From Chromobotia macracanthus (taxonomy: Eukaryota > Chordata > Actinopteri > Cypriniformes > Botiidae), in contig JAZGTH010000144.1 in NCBI GenBank assembly GCA_036877525.1, forward strand, positions 1 to 64,000: a DNA stretch of 64,000 bases, read 5' to 3'. Under the pieces are notes generated by a model. That model did not search any database and was not told the origin of the DNA. It worked only from the letters and a program-made list of their open reading frames with translations. Below, in pieces: positions 42,901 through 54,574 of this stretch (position 1 is the stretch's first letter; every line of letters begins with the position of its first letter). Both the position numbers and the translations under genes were made by a program.

Positions 42901-45900
42901 GGACGAAAATGCCTTGTTGATGTCAGAGGTCAGAGGAGAATGGGCAGACTGGTTAGAGATGAAAAGGCAACAGTAGCTCACCTAACCACTCGTTACAACC
43001 AAGGTATGCAGAATACCATCTCTGAATGCACAACACGTCGAATCCTGAAGCAGATGGACTACAGAAGCAGAAGACCACACTGGGTGCCGCTCCTGTCAGC
43101 TAAGAACATGAAATGGAGGCTACAGTTCACACAGGCTCACCAAAATTGGACAATAGAAGATTGGAAAAACGTGCCTGGTCTGTTGAGTCTCGATTTCTGC
43201 TGCGACATTCAGATGGTAGGGTCAGAATTTGGCTTAAAGAACATGAAAGCATGGATCCATCCTGCCTTGTCTCAACGGTTCAGGCTGGTGGTGGTGGTGT
43301 AATGGTATGGGGGATATTTTCTTGGCACACTTTGGGCCCCTTAGTACCAATAGGGCTTCGTTTAAACACCGCAGCCTACCTGAGTATTGTTGCTGACCAT
43401 GTCCATTCCTTTATGACTACAGTGTACCCATATTCTGATGGCTACTTCCAGCCGGATAATGCACCATGTTACAAAGCTCAAATCATCTCAGACTGGTTTC
43501 TTGAACATGACAATGAGTTCACTTTACTCACTGGCCTCCACAGTCACCAGATCTCAATCCAATAGAGCACCTTTGAGATGTGGTGGAATGGAAGATTTGC
43601 ATCATGGATGTGCAGCCGACAAATCTGCAGCAACTGCGTGATGCTGTCATGTCAATATGGACCAAAATCAACACTTTGTTGAATCTATGCCACGAAGGCA
43701 GTTCTGAAGGCAAAAGAGAGTCCAACCCAGTACTAGCAAGGTGTACCTAATAATGTGACCAGTGAGTGTAAGTGTGTATAGTATAATAATGTACAGTATG
43801 ACATAGACCTGTCTGGTTTACTGGAGGGTTTGTAAGACACTGTTCTTTGTTAAATTGCTTAGTAATTTGCTTTGTTGTGAGTGAAGTAGCCCCTCCTAAA
43901 AATGTTTTACTAGCCAAAATTAAACAACTACAGGATTGAAATAAAATTCTCTTTATTAGTAACTTTGAAAAACCATCTGGTTAAGAAAAGTTGTATTTTT
44001 GTATTGCAAAGTTACGAATGAAAAGATATGAATGAAATATCAAAGCACACTTATAGAAAAGCCTACATTTCTGAAAGTAACAGCAGTGTTATTAGCTGCA
44101 AATGTTTGTAAAACAAAACTAACTAATAGCAATATTTTCAGACCGTTGTGGAAACATGATAAACATGTAGTAGTTTTCTTACAGCTCTCTTGAAAGGTCT
44201 GTCTACACCAGTCTGTCTACTGTTCCAGGATTAAGACATGTTCTGTGACAGGTCACAATATTCCCGCCGGCACTAAACAGGATCAGAAGAGTCATCCGCC
44301 TCCACGATGTTAGACGCTACATTCTACATTTCTACTCAGAGCGTCACGCGTGCGCGGTTAATCAGGCACGCTATCATGTGGTCGGGAAATATTGACTCTT
44401 GATTATTTATATATATTTAAGGCACTTAACCCCTGATTGCTCCCCTACTGCTCCAGTTGTGTGTTTTCACTCCTCACCAGTGATGGGTTAAATGCAGAGG
44501 TCACATTTAGGGTATGGGTCACCATATCACTTTTTCACTTACAATTTATAGGCGGGGGCTTGTTTTAAATGTGGGCTCTTTTATTGTTGGTTAATATTAT
44601 TTTTCCCTGCCCACACGTCCTTAATTATAACTGCAGAAAGGAAAGGCACCTAAGAGAAAAACGTATTAGTATTACAGAATTTAAGATTCATCGATACATG
44701 TGTTCTTCAGGACACTTCAGAAGTGCTTCAACTGGGTCTTTGTTTAGGGTGTTTTACGGACGACCGCATTGTGTTCTGGACATGGATGTTCTCTACATAC
44801 TTCATGGAGAAATGGGCGCCCCGTCAGGATGACATGCTGTTCTACGTGCGACGCAAGCTCTCATATGTCAGCGCCGACAACATAGAAGAGAAGAAGGTAA
44901 GATGAATCTGCAGCACATTTACCATCATTCCAGAACGATTGGAAAATTAAGGTAAACTGTGGGTTCATCATATCAAATCAAGTGATGGGAACTTGTTTTA
45001 ATACCTTCTGTGTGTTGTTTATCTACATCTCCTGTTTGTTGACCCTGATGTTTTTTCAGATTGAGATCCAGAAATGTCTTTCTGGATGCAGTTGGCGTAG
45101 ATACTCGGTTTATAGTAGAAGTTACGCCCCATTTCAAATGTCTTGAGACCCTCCAGACCCTCCCATGTTAACCTAACTGATAAGACAACAAAAGTATAAA
45201 GTGAATGGAAAGAGATAATCTTCATTGCCAAATGCATTAAATAAACTACATTAACTACACAAAGTTAGAGGAAGACGCACACTCTACATAAACAATCTTT
45301 GTAAATATGTCTGCAAATGTCGACATGGAACACAGAAGGCTTAAAGTAATCTTCAGTCAGAACGCAGCTCTTCCAACACCAAACACGTGCTATAGTGCAT
45401 TATTACACCTGTTTCAGACAGATCATTCTCTCCTGCACTGGTTGGGTACATTGTCCAGAGAAACACATAAAGCACAATGGGCTTTTTAATCTGTCTGTAA
45501 CTCGAATTACACACACAACAAAGAGAATTAAAGCAATGTGGGTTCAAATCAAAGTTATGTAAACTACATCTAAAGAAAAATAGGCTTCCAAAAATAAGCA
45601 GTGTGCTGGTGTGAAAGCAATTGTCAAATTGAAACACTGACAGGCTTGCCAAATGCACATCATTCACTCAGGTAGGCATATTATTAGAAGAGATGTTTAC
45701 ATCTTATCTTAGGGTCGTCATTGTGTATATTGGCTCAAAAGGGAGGCTTGTTATAAACATAAATATACTCATATTAATTAACTATAAAAAGTACTAAGTA
45801 TTAATAGAAAATGTTTCTTATCATAATGATGACAGTAGCGCCCAGAGAAGTAGAAGCTGTTTCTTGCTGCAGCACGGTTAGCGATCACACTACATACGAA

Positions 45901-48900
45901 TCACGGCCAGTCGAACTGTGCTCCAACTCACCACCTCAGGCAGTCCAGAACACAGTTCAACAAGGGTTTCAGAGTACCTAGTGTGAGTACACAAACTGCT
46001 CCAGACACAGTGAGCTCGAGCTGGTCTCAGTGTGGTCTGTTTGCTGTTTGTGTAGGTGGAGGTCGAGGTTTACAGAAGAGACTCTAAAAAGCTGCCAGGT
46101 CTGGGTGATCCTGATATCGACTGGGAGGAAAGTGTCTACCTGAACCTCATCCTGCAGAAGGTGAGCACACCTCATTCATCACATGTGCCAATCACAGTCA
46201 AAACTCACAAAATGATTTTGATAGTCATTTTGGATAGCACCTCATACTAATGCTAATTTCTCTGCTTTACTGAAATTTTGTTTCATTATTTGGTACATAC
46301 ATTTGGTGTAGTTTGTGTACAGTATTGACCCAGTATTGGTGTTATTTTCCTATAGCTAATAAAGTTATTTTCTCCATCAGCTGGACTATGTGGTCACATG
46401 TGCAGTCTGCACACGCTCAGATGCCGGAGACATCCACATCCATAAGAAGAAGTCCCAGGTATGACAACATCTGTGCATTTACACATTCTGGCTCTATTTT
46501 AAAACCATTTTTCAATCCATTTGAAAATTAAGATTTACATTTTTTCAGTAAATAAATCTGTTTAGTGTTAATGCTCAACATTGTGCAAAAATGTAATGTG
46601 TGATTCAGCTGTGCTTCTCTTACATTAATGTTATTTCTAGTGTGAATTTAAATGGATGTTTTACTTCATTTTACAGCAAGTGTTTGCCTCTCCAAGCAAA
46701 AACCCCATGGACAGCAAAGGTGAAGAGTCCAAAATGAGCTACCCCAACATCTTCTTCATGATTGACAACTTTGAGGAGGTAACAATCCAATCACAGTGGG
46801 GTGCTAGAGCAGTAATTGAGTGAAGATCAGTGAATGAGCAGCGGGTCACCTGTGCTCACAGACTGCTAGAGTAATGTAATATCAAGAGGTCAAAGTAGAG
46901 CCACAAGTTTACTTAGCATCTTCATCAGCAGAGATTCATCTGGGATAGCTCAAATCAATGCACCCTGATCTCAGCAGTGAGCTGTTTCTGAGCTGTGTAC
47001 AAACAGGTTAGGTTTCTTAATGTTTTCCTACATAATTCCTACATATATTTGACTGCTTTCCCAGACAGATTAATTCAAACCAATTGACTTGAGTCTGAGT
47101 GAAAATGATAGCAGCTTTTGAAAATTTTGAGTCAAACACAGAAAGCGAACAATTCTGTCATTGTAACGCCTGAGAATGTCTCTCACTGCAGGTTTATATA
47201 GTTGCACTGCACAATAAATATTTTATATACACTTTAAATCTAAAAGTGTTATGGTTTGTAAATTATTAAAAAATTAAGCATATTTGCCCTGTAATATGCT
47301 TCATCAACAAATGTGAGGAGGATATTGTCCAATATGTCAAATTTAAGTCATTTCCAAACCAGAAACCTTGGTTCAGTGGCGATGTGCGTGCCAGACTTAT
47401 ATCTTATAACTCTGATATATCTTTATCACATGCTAGAAATGAAGGGAAAGCAATGATATGCCCTTTTCTGTCTCGTCACCGGGCGAGCTCAACTCCTTGT
47501 ATGTTCATTTTGAGGCAGGCAACACATTTGCTGCAATGAAAAATACCTGCTGACCATGACAGCTGCTCTCTGTTGTCACCACACCTGAAGTAAGCAGGGC
47601 CTCTAGGAGGTCAGCACCTGCAGTGTTGTGTGCTGACAGCAATCTCTCTGAACATTAGCAAGACCAAGGATAATTGAGGACTACAGGAAGTCACAGAGTG
47701 GTGGTTACCAAATCTATGGGCTAGAAGAATGAGTTAAGAACCACAAGGTCCTTGGCGTACACATCTCTGAGGAACTTTCCTGGAGTGAGAACAGCTCGAC
47801 AGCGTCTCTATGTTCTGAAGAGGTTCGGCATTGTCGGACTGGTACGACATCTGCTCTTTATCAGAGAGAACAGCTGAACTCATCACTGGACAAAACCCTC
47901 GGCCTTACAGGACATTTACCAAATGCTGCTTGAGGAAGCAGCAGCATCACTCATCCTGCTCACCACCTGTTTGCTGCACTGCCATCTGGCAGATGCTTAT
48001 TGACATCCAGACTGAAGAACACCTTCTATTTTCAAGCCATCAGGCGGTCCTTCATCTAGACACTAGGACTTCTGTCTCAGCATTTTTTATTATTTGTCAG
48101 GACTTGTATTATTCCAGGACTATTCTTCTGTTTATTGTGTTGCCCCCACTGTACTATAAACACCTCTTGTTATTTCATCACTGCCACTGTGGACACTAGA
48201 CTTTTACCGCAGCATTCTGACTCACGTATACCTCATACTTTACTTTTTAATACTTTTTCTACTTTTAATACCTTCACTCATATTGTTTACAGCTTTAACA
48301 GGAACTTTACAGCAGTTTCAGGAACTGCCTACATAATAGCTCATCACTCTGAGCCTCATCACAAGTATTTCAATGCCCAGTTTTCCTAGTGTTATTGTGC
48401 AAATGACAAATCAGTGACTCTTGATACATACTGTAGATATGGGTCTTTTATGTGATATTATTACTAAGGCTGTCATTTGTGTAAAATTTAAATCCAAATA
48501 ATATGCCCATTAATTGCATTAATTACTTAGATCAGTATTAGCAGGAAAAAGTGAACAAAAGTAAAAATTAAAATCAATTGTGTGTGTTGGGCAGGTGTTC
48601 AGTGATATGACTGTGGGAGAAGGTGAGATGGTTTGTGTGGAGCTGGTGGCCAGTGACAAAAGCAACACTTTCCAGGGCGTGATCTTTCAGGGCTCCATCC
48701 GCTACGAGGCCCTCAAGAAGGTCTATGACAACCGGGTACGGCTAGCATACCATCAGTTTCACACATGTACTGCTAATGCTGAAGACACTAAAACACAGAA
48801 GCTTGTGTCATTTTCTGTTGTAAGGGTTTTGTATTTTGTGTGTTTACACACCTACTGGGGTTGATTTTATTATTTAAATCAACAGGTTTTTTCTTTTTGT

Positions 48901-51900
48901 CATTTTTTGCTGTATGAAGGCAACCTTAAAATGTTTTATGGAAATTTTCCATCAGGCATTAATCATTTATTGTTATACAATACATATCAGTGTTGTATAT
49001 ATATATGTATAGACTTTATTGTTTAACATCTGACCCAAACTGTTAATCTTGAAGTTTAAAAATCTATTAATGTATTCAAATATCTAAATCTAGTTAATAT
49101 CTAAAAAATAATTTTTGCATAAATCATGTTTTGCGCAAGTGAATAGGAAATTGTTTAAAATGATTTTATCAATTTTTACAAAATCACCTGTGGCGTCATT
49201 TCCCCCACAACCAGCAATGTTGCCCCACACAAAGTATTTCAAAATCAATTAACTTCATTAAAAGTGAGAAAACTGTGTCAGCGATGAGCATGTGTGCTTG
49301 TGATGTGTGCATGTGATGTGTAAGAAAACCCAGGTATATATCAAGCTGTTATTAAATATAACAGATTATTTCCAAAGTCATTTTATCATATGCAAAAGTG
49401 TAAAAGTTTTATTTCATGGTGCGCATTTAGGTAAAATGCTAGCTATGCAGTTAGCCATAGCCATATGAATGAGAGAGTATGAGAAACGCAAAACATAATA
49501 TTAAACATCAGAATAATTCACGAAACTAGTTGAAAATGCGTTGAAAATAGGTGAAAAATAGGGTGAAAATGCGTTTTCCAGTTTAATTTCCAAACATTCA
49601 CAGATGTTTTGTAGCTGAAGTACCGTTCTCTTTTCCAGGGCAGTGTGCTCCCCTGATGTGATTGTAAACTCATGGCATTGTGTCACAGACTGGTCGAGTC
49701 TGCTTATTTGTATGTCTCAATAGGTCAGCGTAGCAGCTAAGATGGCCCAGCGCATGTCATTCGGCTTCTACAAGTACAACAACATGGAGTTTGTTCGGAT
49801 GAAGGGACCTCAGGGGAAAGGTCATGCTGAGATGGCAGTGAGTCGAGTACCCACTGGAGACACCTCACCCTGTGGGACAGAGGAAGATCAAGATTCCCCC
49901 CTCCATGAGAGAGTGAGTAAAACCCCCATCCTGATCTGCATCCACATCGACAGCTCTGTTGAATGCCACGGCCTGAAGATTGTTAGAGGAATGCTCTGGG
50001 TTCTACAGCTAATCGTGATTGCTATAACGTTGATTACTGCATGGAATGAGTCTTTTAGAAGGCAACAGTCGAGGTACAGTAGTGGACTTGGAAGTGTACA
50101 GGATCTGGCAGTAAACATCAAAATACACACTGTAGTATCAGCAGGTTTTTTTTCAGAATAATGTACAAAAAATACAAGCTTTACTCTTCTGCTAACACTT
50201 GCCCAATTTACTTTTATATTTTATTTGTGACTGCAAGCACAGTGTATTGTACTTTTTTTTTAAGTTTTGCAGTGTCCCTCTGCCACCCCATCGTCTCACT
50301 CTTGGCTGGTATCTACCTCAGTCAAGGATTGGGAAGTACTTTGGGTTTGGCCAAAATTCCGAGCTTGGAGTCCTCCCCCCGGACAGCACGTCAAATAAAT
50401 ATGCATTTATGATCATTTGCGATTACGTTAGAGCGAAAATTGGTAATGAACATTATGCCACAAATGCTCTTGATAGGGCTCAACATGTTTCAAGCCTCAA
50501 ACATTCTTTTAAATATGAAGTTTTTACATAATGTAAATATTTACATGTAAATAAGCAGTTTTTGTAACGCTCGACGTCGTGTTTTCTTTGCAGGTGACGT
50601 CATTTAGCACCCCCCCCACCCCAGAGAGAAACAGACCTTCCTTCTTCTCACCATCACTGCGCCGCAAAGTTCCCCGAAACCGAATCGCTGAGATGAAGAA
50701 ATCGCACTCAGCGAATGACAGTGAGGAATTCTTCAGGGAGGAAGACGATGAAGGTAGTGTTGCTCATGTCTGTTTCTCGTTACAGACATTACACTTGGGG
50801 TGGTTCTTCAACAATATCAGTTAGGAGTTGGTAGGTGTTGGTGATAATGACATTATTTTGCATTATGGGTGTATCTGAAGTTTTTTCCATTAAAATATAA
50901 AATATTAAAATGTAAAATGAGAACTAAGAAATAAGTAACAAATCATGGTTCTTGGCTGTGACACAAATTAAAGGCTGCTGGATTTTTTAATAAAAGGGAC
51001 ACACCCTTTAATATATCCCGCCTCACTTCCTGTTTAAAAAGAAATATGTAAACACAGGAAACAAACTTTGTTTGTCAGGCCTTTTTGCGTGGACACAAAC
51101 CCTGAAAGTTAATGCCATGTGAACAAAACTACTGGTTTCAGCATAGAAGGTTAGAATTAGTATTAAAACGCTGCCAGTCCCATCTCTTACTGTATTGCCC
51201 ACACAGCTAGTTAAAGATAATTTTTCATCACATAAAACCATGTGTGTTTGTGTGTAGAACAGAGATGGACACTTTTATTAGAAAGGTGTGTGTGAAAATG
51301 GCTTGTGTAAAGCAAAACATTTTATGTACATTATTACATATTTATTCAGCAGATGCTTGTTTCCAAGTTACTTTCAAATGAGAGCTGTTGTTAAACAAAA
51401 TCTTAAAATTGCTCAGAAAACTACAAGCTAGTAATAGTGAAACATCAGAGTTGCATGGTGGACCAGATTTCTCATTATTCAAGTACACAAGACAAAGTCT
51501 TTATGGGTTTCTTGGTGATAACGAGGGACTTCATTCCTCAGGTGGAGTTACCGTGACATCTGCTTTAAGCTGTGTTTTTAAATGTAAGGTGCTGATAGCT
51601 CATTTTCTCCTCTCTCTCTAGACATCTGCAACACCACAAACCTGCGCTCTCGCTCTCTGTCGGGCACAGGTCGCTCACTAGTGGGTTCTTGGCTCAAGCT
51701 GAACAGAAAAGATTATTTCCTGTTGTATTCTCATCTCACCTATGTGACACTTCCTCTGCACCGCATCACCACAGGTAGAGCAGAAACAAGAGATGTTCTG
51801 TATTGATGGGTGGTAAAGTCGCAATTTGAACATTGTTTAAGCTGGTACAATGTTAGAAGAGCTTTAGTCTTAACATATTCCATGTGTGAAAGTGGATCTT

Positions 51901-52235
51901 GGTTAAAGTTTTTGTTGGATCAGACCAATTCCCACAAAACACTAACGCTGTTTTGGAAATAAGATCCTTTGTGATGAGCCTTTAAATTAAAAGGTTTTGT
52001 GCCAAACTGCAGAATTGAGATTTGTGGACAAATTTAAGTTACCACAAAATTCCATAATTCCATTTGTTTATATTTTATCATTAAAATGATTTTACTATTA
52101 TTAAAATAGTAAAACATTAAGAATGGGTATGTCCAAATGTAATTATCGGCTAAGTACAGACAGACCCTACAATGTTTGTTTGGTTTTATTTTAGACATTC
52201 TGGAGGTGAGACAAAAGCCAATTTTGATGACATAG
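39637..52235 (+). CDS. kiaa0930: KIAA0930 orthologue (DUF2045 family), complete spliced gene
   Basis: Ten coding exons: 39637-39775, 44748-44896, 46056-46160, 46381-46458, 46677-46778, 48595-48735, 49724-49912, 50594-50753, 51622-51774 and 52195-52235. They total 1,257 nt and encode 418 aa; all introns are GT-AG and every phase joins. The protein aligns along its length with vertebrate KIAA0930, about 400 aa in human. Signature stretches include DDRIVFWTWMFSTYFMEKWA, KKLPGLGDPDIDWEESV, DAGDIHIHKKKSQ, GEGEMVCVELVASDK, TPPTPER, LRSRSLSGTGRSLVGSW and the end DILEVRQKPILMT. The biochemical role is unknown; no signal peptide or membrane span is seen, so it is probably intracellular. The region from residue 300 to 370 is Ser/Pro-rich, with likely proline-directed (STPPTPER) and basophilic kinase/14-3-3-like (RSRSLSG) sites. 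An alternative start, Met26, lies at 39712 and is nearer the start I recall for the human protein. Confidence 0.95.
41725..42193. repeat. 22-bp tandem array, about 21 copies
   Basis: Units read 'agagtcccgtgattgaat' plus 'catg'. Four copies carry 'tcatgtg' in place of 'cccgtg' (three consecutive near 41970-42020 and one near 42146), and one copy near 42077 lacks two bases. Otherwise the copies are nearly identical, suggesting recent expansion. Each unit contains the near-palindrome TGATTGAATCA. The array lies in kiaa0930 intron 1. Confidence 0.96.
42576..43770 (+). mobile_element. Tc1/mariner-type DNA transposon, inactive
   Basis: Terminal inverted repeats begin CACTCACTGGCCACTTTATT (left) and, on the other strand, CACTCACTGGTCACATTATT (right), matching at 27 of the first 30 positions. 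The element is flanked by TA on both sides (42576-42577 and 43769-43770), the target duplication of this superfamily. It spans about 1.19 kb and encodes a degenerate transposase in the same direction as kiaa0930. Confidence 0.92.
42725..43748 (+). pseudogene. Tc1-like transposase pseudogene
   Basis: Homology to Tc1-like DDE transposases runs from MGKKGDLSDFEHEMVVGSRQ through CTTRRILKQMDYRSRRPH, ESRFLLRHSDGRVRIW, GGGVMVWGIFSWHTLGPLV and PDNAPCYKAQIISDWFLEHD to DLNPIEHL. The match jumps between reading frames near 42890, 43180 and 43525, and an in-frame TGA follows DLNPIEHL. The first catalytic Asp (normally in the DESRF motif) is Val here; the second Asp (PDNAPC) and the final Glu (NPIEHL) remain. 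The copy cannot make an active enzyme. Confidence 0.92.
44419..44545. mobile_element. fragment of a common teleost dispersed repeat
   Basis: 'ggcacttaacccctgattgc', 'tcctcaccagtgatgggtta', 'aatgcagaggtcacatttag' and 'ggtatgggtcaccatatcac' match a widely dispersed fish repeat recalled from memory. It lies about 200 bp upstream of kiaa0930 exon 2. Confidence 0.6.
44748..44896 (+). CDS. kiaa0930: kiaa0930 exon 2
   Basis: Residues 47-96: GCFTDDRIVFWTWMFSTYFM through LSYVSADNIEEKK. The acceptor is TTTGTTTAG, the donor GTAAGA. It contains the most conserved aromatic-rich block of the family. The segment after LSYVSADNIEEKK is shorter than I recall for the mammalian protein. Confidence 0.95.
46056..46160 (+). 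CDS. kiaa0930: kiaa0930 exon 3
   Basis: Residues 97-131, VEVEVYRRDSKKLPGLGDPD then IDWEESVYLNLILQK. Bounded by TTTGTGTAG and GTGAGC; phase 0 at both ends. Confidence 0.95.
46381..46458 (+). CDS. kiaa0930: kiaa0930 exon 4
   Basis: Residues 132-157, LDYVVTCAVCTRSDAGDIHI then HKKKSQ. The acceptor is TTCTCCATCAG, the donor GTATGA. Two cysteines (CAVC) are conserved in the family as I recall it; no zinc-finger partner cysteines are near. Confidence 0.95.
46677..46778 (+). CDS. kiaa0930: kiaa0930 exon 5
   Basis: Residues 158-191, QVFASPSKNPMDSKGEESKM then SYPNIFFMIDNFEE. The acceptor is CATTTTACAG, the donor GTAACA. Confidence 0.95.
46779..47329. other. kiaa0930 intron 5, unique part
   Basis: AT-rich intron sequence upstream of a retrotransposon fragment. 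Nothing coding recognised. Confidence 0.6.
47330..48100 (+). mobile_element. degenerate non-LTR retrotransposon (LINE) fragment
   Basis: Plus-strand frames show decayed remnants of a fish LINE of the Rex/CR1/L2 group: 'NQKPWFSGDVRARL' (linker before the reverse transcriptase) near 47360; a DYRK-like block near 47680; FLGVHIS-like and 'ARQRLYVLKR'-like blocks near 47750-47825; and the C-terminal 'HPAHHLFA' and 'LPSGR'-like blocks near 47950-48000. Most of the polymerase domain is missing and frames are broken. It lies in intron 5 in the same direction as kiaa0930. Confidence 0.7.
48595..48735 (+). CDS. kiaa0930: kiaa0930 exon 6
   Basis: Residues 192-238, VFSDMTVGEGEMVCVELVAS then FQGVIFQGSIRYEALKKVYD and NR. 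The acceptor is GTTGGGCAG, the donor GTACGG; phase 0. Very strongly conserved block. Confidence 0.95.
49724..49912 (+). CDS. kiaa0930: kiaa0930 exon 7
   Basis: Residues 239-301, VSVAAKMAQRMSFGFYKYNN, MEFVRMKGPQGKGHAEMAVS and VPTGDTSPCGTEEDQDSPL. The acceptor is CTCAATAG, the donor GTGAGT. The frame stays open past the donor for another 249 nt, but that part does not match the family and is intron. Confidence 0.94.
50594..50753 (+). CDS. kiaa0930: kiaa0930 exon 8
   Basis: Residues 302-354: VTSFSTPPTPERNRPSFFSP, SLRRKVPRNRIAEMKK and SHSANDSEEFFREEDDE. The acceptor is TTCTTTGCAG, the donor GTAGTG; exits in phase 1. Holds STPPTPER (proline-directed sites), a basic patch, then an acidic stretch. 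Confidence 0.94.
51622..51774 (+). CDS. kiaa0930: kiaa0930 exon 9
   Basis: Residues 355-405: DICNTTNLRSRSLSGTGRSL, VGSWLKLNRKDYFLLYSHL and TYVTLPLHRITT. The acceptor follows 'cctctctctctag'; the donor is GTAGAG. RSRSLSG is a candidate basophilic phosphorylation/14-3-3 site. Confidence 0.94.
52195..52235 (+). CDS. kiaa0930: kiaa0930 exon 10 (C-terminus)
   Basis: Only 13 codons including the stop: with the split Asp it reads DILEVRQKPILMT then TAG at 52233-52235. The acceptor is 'ggttttattttag'. The ending matches the vertebrate protein as remembered. Confidence 0.93.
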
Positions 52236-53920
52236 CATTTCCTGACTTGTCAAAACCAAGTTACCAAGTGCCTCCTCACATCAGGCCCTGAGAAGCCAGC
52301 CATACGGTGTCTGAACAAAACAACCAAAACCTACAAACTTCACAACAGCTTAAGACAAATCTAAAGAACAAACTCTATGGAGAAGTGCCTCTTCCACCTG
52401 TACTTCTGGCGATGGTATCTGTGTGACCAGTGAAACATCCTGCACAATGGCTGAGACTTGGAACTGTACTGGCATTTGACAAAACGTGAAGATGACTCAA
52501 AAAGGGAAATATTTATAGGAAACAGAATAAACGAATGTTGAATTCTTGTAAATACACTGCTGCTTAGATACTCAGTGAAATGTATTGACACCACCCTCTC
52601 TCAGCCCCGTTGCCATTAAGAGACATAGATTTCACAATATTGTCTATAACCTAAGAACTATAACCTAAGAAAGGTTCCTTGCAGGTCATTGGCCTTAATT
52701 CATCGCTAACCAGCTAATACATAACAAATGTTGCGCTGCCGTGCAAACAGACTTTAAAACACGTGTCGTGTCACAAATGTCCAGTCAATGTTTTCCTGTA
52801 CTTACACGACTGTCTGTTTCTCAGTATGCTTAAGAGTGTTTGTGACAGACAGATTCTAGTGAAAATGATGCAATTACTGAAGGATTTTTAAAGCATGTTT
52901 CCTAAAGGCCATGTCAGGGCTAACTTGTTTAGTGAGGATCTCACCACAGCACAGTTCTTACAAACTTCTCTCACCTTTAAGATGCTTTTGGACACTAGAC
53001 TCACAAAAACACACCCAACAAATGTTGCTTATTCGTTTATCTGTGAGTGCTTGTAGGGATGAACCTATTTAGATTCTTCTGAAGCTATGAACTTTGTTTT
53101 AAAAACTCTTTGCACTGAAGGGCTTTTGGAGTTGAACATGTATAGCAATCCAGATTTTCAGTATTAGATCTTTTTGTATGTGGGTGTTAGCTGAATGTAA
53201 CAACTGATCCGACGACTTTAATATCCATGTGATATAAGGCAAAACAATTTGCCAGCTGCATTTTGGAAATGCTGTTTGAACTGTTTTAAGACCCAAGTCC
53301 TCAATTTCCCTTTCTGTTTTTACTGTAGGTTAAAGGCTTCGGTGAAAGCTGTTTTTAAGAAAGTCCAACTGAAGTCCACGCTTCACATGCGTTTTTGTAT
53401 AATTCAGCAAGTAAATGTGCATGTCATATTTGTTGGTAATATATACCCTTTTTCTGTACATCTTTATGAAAATACACTACAAAAAAACAACACGCTCTCA
53501 TTGACGTGAAATTCACATTTACTGCACCAGTTCAGTTGTAGGCTGTTGACATGATTGCTTTGTGAACAGGCATATCATCTGAACCAGTTAGCATTTATTA
53601 ATAATTTCATCTTACAAATGAGCGTGTTAACATCATTTTCACATGAAGTTGGACGAGCTATTTGCGCCAGTTGACTGATTGTGCATTCATCGTCTGAGTA
53701 AATTAGCAGGCAAGTCTGTTAAGCTTTGTTTTGGTTTTGGCTTAAATATAATAGCAGGATTGTATGAGGGGTTTAAAAAAATGGTTACCTCTTTATCCAG
53801 CAGAGGACCACCTCACAAGTATAGTACAATTTGTATTCACACCTTTAAAAAATACTCACTTTTAGGGTCTTTATTTCCCTCACGATGTGATTTTCCCTCA
53901 TTGAATAAAATAATTACTTA
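52236..53920 (+). other. kiaa0930 3' UTR and flank
   Basis: Noncoding after the stop. AATAAA signals occur at 52526-52531 (about 290 bp past the stop) and 53904-53909 (about 1.7 kb past it). Either could end the transcript. No other gene seen. Confidence 0.55.
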
Positions 53921-54574
53921 AAAAGTAACTTGTGTTATCAAATATGAGAGGTTTTACCTGCTGTTGAAGTGCTGGGCGGGAGTCTATGACAATTATACAT
54001 AATTTCAATCTATGAGAATAAAAATAAACCCAAACTTTGAAGAAACGAACAAAATAAACGATAAAGATATAAAATAGTGTAGCAAACAAACAAAAAGTTT
54101 TCGGTTTTCAAACAAACCGAAAACTGATGTGCAAGAGAAGAAAAATAAGAAAACAGTTAAAACATTGTTAGAAAAGCACTTCTGTCATCAAGCTGATGGT
54201 TTTTATTTTCAGTGTTTTGTTGTTCATTTGTTGTTCATTTCTTCAGAGTTTGCGTTTATTTTTATTGGCACAAAATGATCTATATATCTATATCTATCGA
54301 TATATCTATATATCTATATATATATATATATAGATATATTAGTTACTGCTAATAAATAAGTGGAAATAAACGTAGCATATGATTGCTAACTTCACTTGAA
54401 CTATTACATGAAGGACTTTCAGCACAAAGTATTAAAAGACATTAAAAGCTCTGATGACGCGTTTAACTGCAGCTGCACGTTGTCATCCTGACAGTGAACT
54501 ACAGCTTATGAGCACAAACGTACATAATAACAACAGGCCGGAGCACAGGTGACATCGGCGCAGCAGCTCTACAT
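53921..54574. other. AT-rich interval before the right-hand satellite
   Basis: AT-rich, with an AT microsatellite (listed) and an inverted repeat around 54097-54123 ('ttttcggttttc' and 'gaaaccgaaaa'-like arms). No gene. Confidence 0.55.
54278..54342. repeat. ATCTAT/AT microsatellite with dyad symmetry
   Basis: 'tctatatatctatatctatc' runs into 'gatatatctatatatctat' and then pure AT before 'tagatatatt'. A self-complementary AT-rich tract. Confidence 0.88.

Larger units (their letters stand above)
39776..44747. other. kiaa0930 intron 1 (5.0 kb)
   Basis: Carries a CRE palindrome near its start, a 22-bp tandem array, a broken Tc1-like transposon and a dispersed-repeat fragment. No further exon was found; phase 1 at both ends fits direct splicing. 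Confidence 0.8.

Noticed and set aside
42698..43641. Intact transposase gene
   Set aside because: Homology switches frame several times, includes an in-frame stop and lacks one catalytic residue, so it is a pseudogene.
49742..50161. Stand-alone 139-codon gene
   Set aside because: Its first part is KIAA0930 exon 7. The frame simply continues past the GTGAGT donor into intron 7.
50161..50531. Overlapping short plus-strand frames in KIAA0930 intron 7
   Set aside because: No domain, no splice support and no resemblance to known proteins; they look like chance frames.
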